64,000 nucleotides of DNA from Mycolicibacterium iranicum (GTDB taxonomy: Bacteria; Actinomycetota; Actinomycetes; Mycobacteriales; Mycobacteriaceae). Below, in pieces: positions 26,183-34,779 of the stretch. The stretch lies in contig NZ_LQPC01000030.1 of NCBI RefSeq assembly GCF_002101705.1, forward strand, positions 186,001-250,000, in the 5' to 3' direction. Each line of letters opens with the position of its first letter. The stretch's first letter is position 1. A program made the position numbers and the translations under genes. Below the pieces are notes generated by a model, which saw nothing but the letters and a program-made list of their open reading frames with translations, did not search any database and had not been told where the DNA came from.

Positions 26183-27031
26183 TCAGATCTTGTAGGCCTC
26201 TCTCCAGAAGCCCACCGGATTGCGGAATGCTCGTGCGAGCTTTTCCCGCTGCATGCGCGCGTGTTCCTTCTTCAATTCTGGCGCAAATGGGCCGGGACCG
26301 GCGGTGAGATAACCCCAAAGCAGCGCGAGTGAGCCGATCACGTAGGGACGGCGGGCGACATAGCGGGCGCAATGGATCAGGAAGTACACAAAGTCGTAGC
26401 CGATCCACCGACTCGTCCGACCATTGCGGTAGCGCCCCTGGATCTCTCCCGCGCTGGCACCAATTGCCCGCGTCAGCTCAAAGTGTGCGCCGGTGTCGAC
26501 CCGCGTCTGGAGACCGGCTAGACGCGCCGCGATCTCGTCGATCGCATCGAAGCCGTGCGCCGACGGTATCGACTCCGTCGCCCGGTAGGCATCGATCGTG
26601 TAAAGCTTGACCGCACCTGGCACATGAAATTTCTGCTCAGCCATGCCTTTTGTGGCAATGACGCCGCCTGCGATACCTACCGGTCCGCTTGCGAGTTCCA
26701 CGATCCGTTCGAGATAGTCGGGAGCCAGTCTCGCATCGGCGTCCAGCTTCATCACATGCGTGTACGGCTTCTTCTCCAAGTGCGCATCGACGCCGAACCG
26801 CCATGCCGCGAATTCCGATCCGACGATCAGTCCACCGTCGTTCACCCTCGACATCACTGTAGCCACCTTGTCGGTGTCGACTTCTGCGATGCGTCCGGCG
26901 GTGCCGTCGGTACTGCCGTCGTCGACGATGACCCAGTCGAAGTCTTTGAAGCGTTGCGCTCGAATTGTGTCGACGAGCCCCGAAACGTTGTCGATCTCGT
27001 TGAACATCGGCGTGACGATGAGCAGAGTCAT
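26183..27031 (-). CDS. Glycosyltransferase family 2
   Basis: The protein has 282 residues. It shows classical GT2 motifs: LLIVTPMFNEIDNVSGLV, VIVDDGSTDGTAG, and the metal-binding KLDADARLAPDYLERIV. The C-terminal third is basic and partly hydrophobic (FVYFLIHCARYVARRPYVIGSLALLWGYL is split here as FVYFLIHCARYVARRPY and VIGSLALLWGYL), suggesting membrane association. It is predicted to extend the lipid-linked repeat unit. It lies 12 bases downstream of the WecG-type transferase and is probably cotranscribed with it. Confidence 0.87.
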   Translation of the reverse strand: MTLLIVTPMFNEIDNVSGLVDTIRAQRFKDFDWVIVDDGSTDGTAGRIAEVDTDKVATVMSRVNDGGLIVGSEFAAWRFGVDAHLEKKPYTHVMKLDADARLAPDYLERIVELASGPVGIAGGVIATKGMAEQKFHVPGAVKLYTIDAYRATESIPSAHGFDAIDEIAARLAGLQTRVDTGAHFELTRAIGASAGEIQGRYRNGRTSRWIGYDFVYFLIHCARYVARRPYVIGSLALLWGYLTAGPGPFAPELKKEHARMQREKLARAFRNPVGFWREAYKI

Positions 27032-27043
27032 ATGAGTTCTCTC

Positions 27044-27811
27044 CTAATGTCCCGGACTGGCGTGAGACTGCCGAACAACCCTGAGAAAGGGAACTACGTC
27101 GCCGACATACCGCTTCAGCAGTCGGGCCGGATCGGTCAGGATACGGTGAAACCACTCGATTCCGAGGCGCTGCATCCACACCGGTGCGCGGCGCGCCGCC
27201 TGGCCGGCGATGAAGTCGATGGACGCGCCGACACCCATCAGCACGGCGGTCACTCCGTCAGCATCCAGCAGGCGTATGGCGACCCGTTCTTGTAAGGGAG
27301 AGCCGACACCGATCAACACGACATCCGCTTCGAACGCGGCAACTCGCTGTGCGAGAGCACGGAGGTTGTCGGCTGAACCGAGCCATCCCACAGGCGCTTG
27401 TTCCGACTCGACGAGCCAACCATTGCCGCGGAACACCGCCGATGCCGATTCAAGCGAGGCAGGCGTCGAGCCACCGACGAGGAAGACGCGATGTCCCTCG
27501 CCGGACATATGCGCGAGCGTGTGGGTGATGCCGCTCCCGGTGGCGCGGGTCGATATCCCGGCTCCCAGGCTTTTCGCCAGACGAACTACCGGCCAGCCGT
27601 CGGGGAGAATCAGGCACGCCCGCTCGTAGATCGAGGCGAACTCCGCTGAGGATTGCAATCGCGCAACATGATTCATGTTCGGCGTGACAACGAGGTGGGC
27701 TTCGCCCGATGTCAGCGGAGCGGTGCGCGTCAAGATCGCGTCGATCACCTGCGCCTCGCTCAGGGTCGAGACGTCGAAGCGTGCATATCGGGTGACAATC
27801 GGTCGAGACAT
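27044..27811 (-). CDS. WecG/TagA/CpsF-family glycosyltransferase (GT26)
   Basis: The protein has 255 residues from ATG 27811; a TTG two codons earlier is possible. Family motifs are clear: VVTPNMNHVARL, ILPDGWPVVRL, VFLVGGS, VLIGVGSPLQE, then GVGASIDFIAGQAARRAPVWMQ and GIEWFHRIL. Known members transfer ManNAc or ManNAcA, or glucose-like residues in some capsule loci, to a polyprenyl-diphosphate-linked sugar as the second committed step. It therefore implies a lipid carrier and a first sugar transferase, which is not encoded in this window. Confidence 0.9.
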   Translation of the reverse strand: MSRPIVTRYARFDVSTLSEAQVIDAILTRTAPLTSGEAHLVVTPNMNHVARLQSSAEFASIYERACLILPDGWPVVRLAKSLGAGISTRATGSGITHTLAHMSGEGHRVFLVGGSTPASLESASAVFRGNGWLVESEQAPVGWLGSADNLRALAQRVAAFEADVVLIGVGSPLQERVAIRLLDADGVTAVLMGVGASIDFIAGQAARRAPVWMQRLGIEWFHRILTDPARLLKRYVGDVVPFLRVVRQSHASPGH

Positions 27812-27878
27812 TCCCAAGCGTTCCCCAGTCCGTCTCCGCTAGCAGGCGTCGGTCGTGTGCGGACGGCCGGCGATTGCT

Positions 27879-29234
27879 TCAATTCTCGTCATCTCGGCCC
27901 TTTTCATCGGCCGGTGCCGGCTGCTCAGGCTGGCGAACTCGTGACAGCACGACGCCCAGGGTGTGCGCTCCGGCTTGCCGCAGCGATGCGGTGACGCGGC
28001 GCAAGTCCGCGCGCCGCGTCCGCCCTGCCTCCGCGACGACAACTACGTTGGCGATGTTGCGCGTGAATCGCAAAGCCTCGCTCGGGTTTATGATCGGCGG
28101 ACCGTCGACAATGACGACATCGAAACTGTCGGCCAAATTTCTTGTCATCTCGCCGAACTTCTCGCCGGCGAGCATCTCCCCCACATCGATGGTGTTCCCA
28201 CCGTAAGGAATAACGGTGAACCCCGCCCAATTTCGATCAAGCACAGATTCGTCGAGTTCCGCACGGCCAGAGACCAAGTCGGTGACCCCCGGCGCCTGCT
28301 CGATGCCGACCTGAGCGGCCAGACGACGTCCTCGGGCGTCCACATCAACGAAGACCACCCTGTTCCCGGCCTCCACTAGAGCTCCCGCGACGTTGGCGGC
28401 CACCGTCGTCTTGCCCACACCGGCCCCCGGCGAGGTGAAGAGCACCAATTTGGGTGTCGCATCGATCGCATGCAGAACGTCGATGGCGATTCGGCGGAGT
28501 ACTGCGCGTACGTCACGTGGCTGCTGCGCGAACTGCAGACGACCGCCGGCCTTGGCGTCGGAGAGCTTCGGGATACCACCCAGATACGCGGCACCCGATG
28601 CGGTGACGTCCCTGCGCCGCCTGACCCGGGTATCGAAAGTCTCCACGAGTACCGCGGCGAAGATGGCACAGATGAACGCCAATCCGGCTGCAACGACCAG
28701 ATTCAGCTTGATGTTCGGAGACGATGGGGACTCGGGCACGTCGGCGGGCTGCAGAATCGTCACTTTGATGGGCGACTCGGCGACCGTGCTGGCACCCTCG
28801 AGACTCGCTACAGCCCAGGGCATCTCGTTGGCAATACGATTGGCGGTGGAGGCGGCCTCTCCTGCCGTCGGCGCCGACACCTCCAGGTCGATCACGGTCG
28901 TTCCCGCCGGAATCGTGACTTCGGTCTGCTCGACCAAATCGGCCACCGTCACGTCCAGACCCAGCGAGTCGATGACGGGTTGCATGACCTGATTGGTCGT
29001 CACCAATTCTGCATAAGTTTTCAATCGGCTAGTGAGATACAGGTCCGAGATTTGACGGGTCGTCATCTCCGTGTCTGGGGACAGGTTGGACGTGAACACG
29101 ATCCGAACGGTGGTGGTGTAGACCGTCGGGAGTAGGAGTCCCGCGGCGGCGAGCACTGCGCCGACCACGATGAACACGGACACCAGTACAGGCCAGCGGA
29201 GCGCCAGCATTCGGCCGTAGCTACGAAGGTCCAT
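27879..29234 (-). CDS. Wzz-type chain-length determinant fused to BY-kinase-like ATPase
   Basis: The protein has 451 residues. It has membrane helices at 15-36 and 177-199 with an extracytoplasmic Wzz domain between, and the proline motif before TM2 (PADVPESPSSPN). A cytoplasmic ATPase follows: Walker A PGAGVGKTT (269-277), Walker A' VVFVDVD (293-299) and Walker B VVIVDGPP (373-380). This is the polysaccharide co-polymerase architecture that sets chain length and coordinates export. No tyrosine occurs after residue 344, so the usual C-terminal Tyr cluster for autophosphorylation is absent. It is the first gene of a leftward group with the WecG-type and GT2 genes. Confidence 0.9.
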   Translation of the reverse strand: MDLRSYGRMLALRWPVLVSVFIVVGAVLAAAGLLLPTVYTTTVRIVFTSNLSPDTEMTTRQISDLYLTSRLKTYAELVTTNQVMQPVIDSLGLDVTVADLVEQTEVTIPAGTTVIDLEVSAPTAGEAASTANRIANEMPWAVASLEGASTVAESPIKVTILQPADVPESPSSPNIKLNLVVAAGLAFICAIFAAVLVETFDTRVRRRRDVTASGAAYLGGIPKLSDAKAGGRLQFAQQPRDVRAVLRRIAIDVLHAIDATPKLVLFTSPGAGVGKTTVAANVAGALVEAGNRVVFVDVDARGRRLAAQVGIEQAPGVTDLVSGRAELDESVLDRNWAGFTVIPYGGNTIDVGEMLAGEKFGEMTRNLADSFDVVIVDGPPIINPSEALRFTRNIANVVVVAEAGRTRRADLRRVTASLRQAGAHTLGVVLSRVRQPEQPAPADEKGRDDEN

Positions 29235-29859
29235 ATCCCACCAGACTTGTCGGCACCGCCAGACGCGAAGCCTGCTCGTTGGCGGTGGCCTGCTCCCTGG
29301 CCTGACAATAGCTTGGCAAATCCGCGCCTGAGGTGCGGGTTACGCGAGTGTCATGTGCGGAATTCACCGCGAATATTGATCGCATCGTGATCATGGTTCG
29401 GATGGGCGCAGCACGAAATCGAACACCCCAGCCCCCCTGGTCGAGAACATTTCAGTGGCGAACCTCGACGATCACCCCTGCGATACCTGGCGGATCAACA
29501 GTGCGTTGGGAGGTCGCCCAGAAGGTAACCGCGCATGGCGACGACGGTAGCACCTCGACTTCGCTGGCGAACGCAAAAAGCGTGTTTCGTCAATGTCTTG
29601 ACGGCCTGCACCCCCATGATCGGTAACGAGTGAATTTCGAGGTTCGGACATGGCGCAAGCAAACTGTTTTGCCCCAGTTGCCCTGCTAGGGTACTAACCC
29701 GGCCTCTCTGTCGGGACTGCGCAGACTCGTTGATGTTGAACTGAGCGAATTCGATCAGTGCGATTCGACGTCCAATGCGCAGCAACTCCCGGTCGTGGGC
29801 CCGCAACAAATTGGTCGTTCGCGTTTTCAGGCGTAGAACTTCACACCGGGGGAATGGTT
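29235..29859. other. Divergent 625-bp intergenic region
   Basis: No supported gene is present. Two short open frames (29333-29626 rightward, 29495-29809 leftward) lack ribosome sites and do not resemble proteins. The stretch looks more AT-rich than the flanking genes. It must hold the promoters for the leftward co-polymerase gene and the rightward BcsB-like gene. TAGGGT at 29687-29692 is a possible -10 element for the rightward unit, and TATTGT read leftward at 29305-29310 for the other; both are weak calls. A long leader with regulatory RNA structure cannot be excluded. Confidence 0.5.
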
Positions 29860-31863
29860 ATGAGTCGCAGCGTCGTGGCCCGGGTGCTTGCCTCAGTGAT
29901 GTTGCTCATCGCGCCGATCGCGCTTGCCGGCGCAGTCGCAGGATCTGCTTCTGCGCAACCTGACGACGGCGGCGAACCGGCAGGGCTCTCGGTACCGTGG
30001 GCCACCCTCGGCCTCCAGTCAACGGTGAATTTATACGGTGACGGCGAAAGTACTTTTTCTGTGGAGGTGCCTGCAGGGCTGACGGCGACGCGGTTGCGGG
30101 GGATGATTCACACACCCCTGAATTTCACGACCGGTTATGTCGAGATCAACGATGCCGAAGGCAACTTCGTTGCGTCCATCGAGGTGCCGCCCGTCGCGCC
30201 CGGCCTGGTTATGGCGCCGTTCGACGTCGACATAACGTCAGCAGTTGTCAGAGGCTCGTCTATGGGACTGACTTTCGCCATCCGCGCCCGCGACGACGGT
30301 GATCGGGTCTGCGACCCGCTTCCGCGACTCGAGCTCAGCAACCTGGAGACAGTATTCGTCGGAGCGCAGCTTCCCGTTACCACGGTTGCGAACTTCTTCG
30401 CTCCGGTACTGGAGAGAATCACGATCTACGTGGCAACCGATGCCACTTCCGCCGAACAACAGGCGGTGTTGACGTTGTCATCGGCGCTGGCGAGGCTATA
30501 CGCCTCCAAGCCGTTGGCGATCGGAGTCGTCAGCCAGCCGCGCGGCACGGCACCGCCGCCAGCCGCCGGGCTCGATCGTGCAATTCTCGTCGAGACCGGT
30601 GATGCCGGTCTGTCGGTGGAAAACGCCGCAGCGCCAAATGCATACCTGCGCATCTCGGGCGACGACGAAGGGCTTTCAGAGCAGGTATCGCTGATCGCCA
30701 GTCAGCTGCAGCCGCTGGCACAAGCCGGCAAGGCTCGTGTCGACCAGGCAGGATCCCCTGCCGCCGCAACCCCCGACACGATGACGTTCAAGGAGCTGAA
30801 TGTCGGCTCGGAAAAGACGGACGTACTCGGGACCAACGGTCTCCAGGTCGGTATCCAGCGGACATCGCTAGGGCCCCGGTTCAACAACATCAAGGTGAAT
30901 CTGCTCGCCGATTACACGCCGATACCCGAACGCGACGCGGCGTCCATCGTCATTCGCGCTGAAGGCCTTGTTGTCTATCGCGCCCCACTGGATGAATCTG
31001 GACATCTGGACGCTACCTTCGAGCTGAACAGTACAGAGCTTCAACAACAGTGGATTGACCTTGAATTCGCGCTCACGTACACGCCGGAACAGGCGTGTGG
31101 GCCGTTGGTTGCGCCGATCACGTTCCAGATCGATCCACGATCGACGTTGACCATGCAACGCGGAGGCCCTCCACTCGGCGGTTTCGGCGCATTCCCTTCG
31201 GAATTCAGTCCCGACTTCTTGGTAGCGTTCGACGGAAGCGGCCCGAATCAGCTCGACTACGCCGCGCGGGCCGTGGCCTCGATGGCGCGCCTCAACAAGG
31301 CCGAAATCACGCCACAGGTCGTCGACCTCGCGACTGCCGCCGACGCCACGTCGGGAGCGCTGATCGTGGCCAACGCGGACTCGCTCAAACAGACATCGCT
31401 GAGTCCACCTGTCAGCGGTGACGGCTCGATCGTCAACTTCGCTCTGCCTTCCGAGCTGAAGGTCGATCTCGACGGCGGGCTGGGATCCATTCAGGCTTTT
31501 GCCGATCCGCAGCGCAATCGCTCCGTCGTGCTCGTGACAACAACCTCAGACTGGTCACTGGTCGCTCCCCTCTTCAGCTATATCGATGGGTCGACCGGTG
31601 ACTGGTCGCAGTTGACGGGTGACGTACTCGCCGCGGGCGCAGCGGGCACCCCCACCAACGTCGCGATCAGAACCGCGGACAGCGTCTTCGAGCCGGCACT
31701 CACAGCAGCGTCGGGTCCGGCGCGGCACACCAGCTACGTGGTGGCCGGCGTGGTCGCAGCTCTTATCGTCGTGGTTTGGATCGCTTACCTGGTCATTCGT
31801 CGGCGCAGAAATCGGTCGACCGATGAGCTCGCCGGTAACCGCAGTACGACCGATTCACACTGA
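29860..31863 (+). CDS. BcsB-like exported cellulose-synthase-associated protein
   Basis: The protein has 667 residues from ATG 29860 with GGGGGA seven bases upstream; ATG 29854 is an alternative. A signal peptide spans 1-33, with likely cleavage after SASA. The body is beta-rich and resembles BcsB-type cellulose-synthase subunits with paired carbohydrate-binding/flavodoxin-like modules, for example YVEINDAEGNFVASIEVPP. A single helix near 630-652 (VVAGVVAALIVVVWIAYLVI) anchors it to the membrane, with a basic tail RRRRN. BcsB guides nascent glucan from the BcsA synthase through the envelope. No BcsA is present here, so it may instead handle the Wzy-made polymer. Resemblance judged by eye; moderate confidence. 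Confidence 0.72.
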   Translation: MSRSVVARVLASVMLLIAPIALAGAVAGSASAQPDDGGEPAGLSVPWATLGLQSTVNLYGDGESTFSVEVPAGLTATRLRGMIHTPLNFTTGYVEINDAEGNFVASIEVPPVAPGLVMAPFDVDITSAVVRGSSMGLTFAIRARDDGDRVCDPLPRLELSNLETVFVGAQLPVTTVANFFAPVLERITIYVATDATSAEQQAVLTLSSALARLYASKPLAIGVVSQPRGTAPPPAAGLDRAILVETGDAGLSVENAAAPNAYLRISGDDEGLSEQVSLIASQLQPLAQAGKARVDQAGSPAAATPDTMTFKELNVGSEKTDVLGTNGLQVGIQRTSLGPRFNNIKVNLLADYTPIPERDAASIVIRAEGLVVYRAPLDESGHLDATFELNSTELQQQWIDLEFALTYTPEQACGPLVAPITFQIDPRSTLTMQRGGPPLGGFGAFPSEFSPDFLVAFDGSGPNQLDYAARAVASMARLNKAEITPQVVDLATAADATSGALIVANADSLKQTSLSPPVSGDGSIVNFALPSELKVDLDGGLGSIQAFADPQRNRSVVLVTTTSDWSLVAPLFSYIDGSTGDWSQLTGDVLAAGAAGTPTNVAIRTADSVFEPALTAASGPARHTSYVVAGVVAALIVVVWIAYLVIRRRRNRSTDELAGNRSTTDSH

Positions 31864-31894
31864 TGTCGACGTACCTCGCCGCGACGGAGCTGAA

Positions 31895-32872
31895 GTGCTA
31901 GCGCAGATCACGCTGCCCGGGCCGCGTCTGAGTGTGAGCGCCGTCGGTTTCGGTTGTGGCGGTTTGATGCAGTCTCCGTCACGCAAAGAGCGGATGGCCG
32001 TTCTCGGCAGTGCGATCGACAGTGGGATGACCCATTTCGACACCGCAAGGATGTATGGGCTGGGAATGGCGGAGGCCGAGTTGGGCGCCTTCTTACGCAT
32101 GCGCACCGTCGACCGCTCCTCCGTCACCATCGCGACGAAGTTCGGCATCGATGTCGGCGGCATCGTCCAAGGGCTTGCTCGTTTTCAGGCACCTGCACGG
32201 GCACTGCTTCGGAAGGTTCCCGCGTTACGGGCCGCCGTCAAGGGCCGCCAGAAGCCAACTGTCGATACTACCCGTGTCTACGACGCCGCAACGGCGTCTC
32301 GCAGCCTCGACCAAAGTTTGACCGCGCTAGGCGTCGATTACGTCGACATCCTGTTTGTGCACGGCCCCCAGCCATCCGACATCGTGGCAGCCGATGAGCT
32401 TCGCCAGTTCTTCGAAAGCGCCCACGAGAAGGGCAAAATCCGCGCCTGGGGGGTGTCCCAGGACGAGGGCCTCGACATGAATTTCGCGGAGCTCTTCGCA
32501 CCCGTTGGCGTCGACCAGCTTCGCAGCGACCTGCTTCATCCACCACCGCGGTCGGCCGATATCACCTTCGGTGTCCTGGATCGACCGCACAGAATGCTCT
32601 CTGCCGCATTGAAAGCCGATTCCCGGTTGACAGCCCGTTGGCGCGATGCTCTCCAACTTGACCCTCTGGCACCCGGTGTACTGGCGAAGCTCATTCTCGG
32701 CTCAGCAGCCGGTGCAACGGAATCCCGCGCAATTTTGTATAGCACCACCAAACCGGAGCGGATCGGTGAAGCTGCGCAAGCCGTCTCGTCTCCGTATGAC
32801 GCGCAGACGTTGGCACAATTCCGCGGGCTCGCTGAGGAATTTCGAAGGGAGCGGCGTGATCCGGCGGTCTGA
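31895..32872 (+). CDS. Aldo/keto reductase family protein
   Basis: The protein has 325 residues if started at GTG 31895, which has GGAG five bases upstream and lies just before the family homology (LPGPRLSVSAVGFGC). ATG 31823 is an alternative, overlapping the BcsB-like gene by 41 bases. The AKR tetrad is present: Asp and Tyr in FDTARMYGLG, Lys in IATKFG and His in LFVHGPQP. The C-terminal NADPH loop is atypical. It overlaps the following GMC gene by 17 bases, so the two are probably made together and may oxidise and reduce the same sugar or polyol (inference). Confidence 0.82.
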   Translation: MLAQITLPGPRLSVSAVGFGCGGLMQSPSRKERMAVLGSAIDSGMTHFDTARMYGLGMAEAELGAFLRMRTVDRSSVTIATKFGIDVGGIVQGLARFQAPARALLRKVPALRAAVKGRQKPTVDTTRVYDAATASRSLDQSLTALGVDYVDILFVHGPQPSDIVAADELRQFFESAHEKGKIRAWGVSQDEGLDMNFAELFAPVGVDQLRSDLLHPPPRSADITFGVLDRPHRMLSAALKADSRLTARWRDALQLDPLAPGVLAKLILGSAAGATESRAILYSTTKPERIGEAAQAVSSPYDAQTLAQFRGLAEEFRRERRDPAV

Positions 32873-34559
32873 GGAGTTCACGACAGGTACAACGATCAAG
32901 ACTGACGTCGTGGTCGTCGGCGCCGGACCGATCGGCATCGCCACCGCGCTGGAGCTCGCGAAATCTGGTGTCCAGGTGGCGCTCATCGAAAGTGGTCTTG
33001 AGCGGACAGACCAAGCAGCGCAGGATCTTTCGACGTTCGATTCGCGACAGGACGATTACTTTCACACTCGCAGCGACCTGGCACTTCGGCGGGCGCTGGG
33101 AGGTGCCTCGGCCCTGTGGGGCGGACGTTGTGTCGCATATGACCGGATCGACTTCGAGGACCGGCCCCTTACCGCGCAGTCTCCTTGGCCGATCAGTTAT
33201 GAAGATGTCGAGCCCTATCTTCAGCGAGCATGCGATTGGGCGCAGTGCGGCCGGGCTCTCTTCAACGCGCGGGATGTCCCGGAGATTGCGCAACAAGACA
33301 TGGTTGCCGGGCTGTCCGATGGCAGCGTGCGCACCAGTGACCTCGAGCGCTGGGCCCTGCCGACGCGTTTCGGACGCGAATACCGGACCGCTTTGAAAGA
33401 GGCCCGGTCGCTGTCGTTGTGGACGGGTCTGACGTGCACAGAGATTGTGACCGACGACAGTGGCGGCGCTGTCGACCACCTCGTCATCAAGTCACTCGAC
33501 GGCCGGGAAGGAAAGGTGGTCGCAACCGATTACGTCATCGCGACCGGCGGCATCGAAGCGACACGGCTGCTGCTGGCGTCGGACAGGCATCATCCTGCGG
33601 GTCTGGGCAATGCCGGCGGACATCTCGGGCGTTGGTACATGACCCACGTGGAGGGGCGGTTCGCTCGCGTTAAGTTCAATACCGACAGGGTGATTCACCA
33701 GCACGAACGCGATGATGACGGGGTCTACGTGCGTCGTCGGTTCACCCTTGATCCGCAGATACAGCGCGATCTGAACATGCCCAACGTCGCGGTTTGGTTG
33801 GTCAATCCACCGATCAGCGACCCGGCACACGGGAGTGGAATCCTGTCAGCGGTATACCTGACGTTGATTTCGCCGGTCGGCCGATTACTGCTCGCGGAGG
33901 CCATCCGTGAGACGCACACCAGGATCGACGGCCCACCGAGGATCAAGGCGCATCTCCGCAACGTCGTGCGTGATCTCCTGCCGTCGATCTGGTTCGCGGT
34001 CTCCTTTTCCTACGCCCGTCTCATCCGCAAAGGCCGTAAAGCGCCCGGCTTTTTCGTCAAGAGCCCCGAGAACCGGTACATGCTCCACTACCACGGCGAG
34101 CAACTTCCCCACTGGGAAAGTCGAATCGAACTCACCGAAGAGCGCGACGCGCTGGGGATGCGCAAGGTTCGCACCCACTTGCACTTCTCGGACGCCGATT
34201 ATGACTATGCCTTCAAGGCAGTCGAGCTCATCGATACCCATTTGCGCGACAACGGCGCCGGCAACGTGGAATGGTTGACCGACGACGCCAGGTCCTCGAT
34301 ACGAACGTTCATGCACGGGTGGGCGGGGTTCCATCAGAGCGGGACGACGCGGATGTCCGCGCACGCAGACGGGGGCGTCGTGGATCGCGACCTTCAGGTC
34401 CACGGTGTGCGGGGCCTCTACGTCGCAAGCACCTCGGTGCTGCCCACGTCGAGTCAGGCCAATCCCACCCTCATGGGGATCGCGCTTGGGGTCCGGTTGG
34501 CTGACCACCTTTCCGGTGCTCGAAGTGCCCGCGGAGCCCGCGATTCCCAGACTGCCTGA
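32856..34559 (+). CDS. GMC-family FAD-dependent oxidoreductase
   Basis: The protein has 567 residues from GTG 32856 behind AGGGAG. The N-terminal FAD motif is VVVGAGPIGIATALELAKSG, and the flavin-contact region is RRALGGASALWGGRC. The C-terminal GMC catalytic segments GFHQSGTTRMS (histidine) and SQANPTLMGIAL (asparagine) are intact. It resembles glucose/choline-type and pyranose-type alcohol oxidoreductases, especially the subgroup seen in sugar-modification loci. It probably oxidises a sugar hydroxyl to a ketone. No signal peptide is visible, so it acts in the cytoplasm, presumably on a precursor. Confidence 0.85.
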   Translation: MIRRSEEFTTGTTIKTDVVVVGAGPIGIATALELAKSGVQVALIESGLERTDQAAQDLSTFDSRQDDYFHTRSDLALRRALGGASALWGGRCVAYDRIDFEDRPLTAQSPWPISYEDVEPYLQRACDWAQCGRALFNARDVPEIAQQDMVAGLSDGSVRTSDLERWALPTRFGREYRTALKEARSLSLWTGLTCTEIVTDDSGGAVDHLVIKSLDGREGKVVATDYVIATGGIEATRLLLASDRHHPAGLGNAGGHLGRWYMTHVEGRFARVKFNTDRVIHQHERDDDGVYVRRRFTLDPQIQRDLNMPNVAVWLVNPPISDPAHGSGILSAVYLTLISPVGRLLLAEAIRETHTRIDGPPRIKAHLRNVVRDLLPSIWFAVSFSYARLIRKGRKAPGFFVKSPENRYMLHYHGEQLPHWESRIELTEERDALGMRKVRTHLHFSDADYDYAFKAVELIDTHLRDNGAGNVEWLTDDARSSIRTFMHGWAGFHQSGTTRMSAHADGGVVDRDLQVHGVRGLYVASTSVLPTSSQANPTLMGIALGVRLADHLSGARSARGARDSQTA

Positions 34560-34779
34560 CAGCCCGGCGGGCACGCGATCCGGGCCGCGCAATGCCGCGC
34601 AGTGATACGCTCCGTTCGCATTGGGGGTCGGATTTTCGGGGGCTGTTGAGCGCGCTCGGCACGTCCGTGAAAATCAAACTCAGCCAGTAGCTTTCGACGC
34701 CAACTCGATGTGGAGGCGAGATATTCATGCCAGTGACTGACAGCCGATCTGTGGCCGTGCAGAATGGGTTGGTGTAGCG

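Noticed and set aside
29333..29809. Two short open frames in the divergent region before the BcsB-like gene
   Set aside because: No ribosome site, no recognisable domain, non-coding-like composition; kept as intergenic.
31823..31894. Longer start for the aldo/keto reductase at ATG 31823
   Set aside because: It would add 24 residues outside the family homology and overlap the BcsB-like gene by 41 bases; GTG 31895 has a better ribosome site. The choice remains uncertain.
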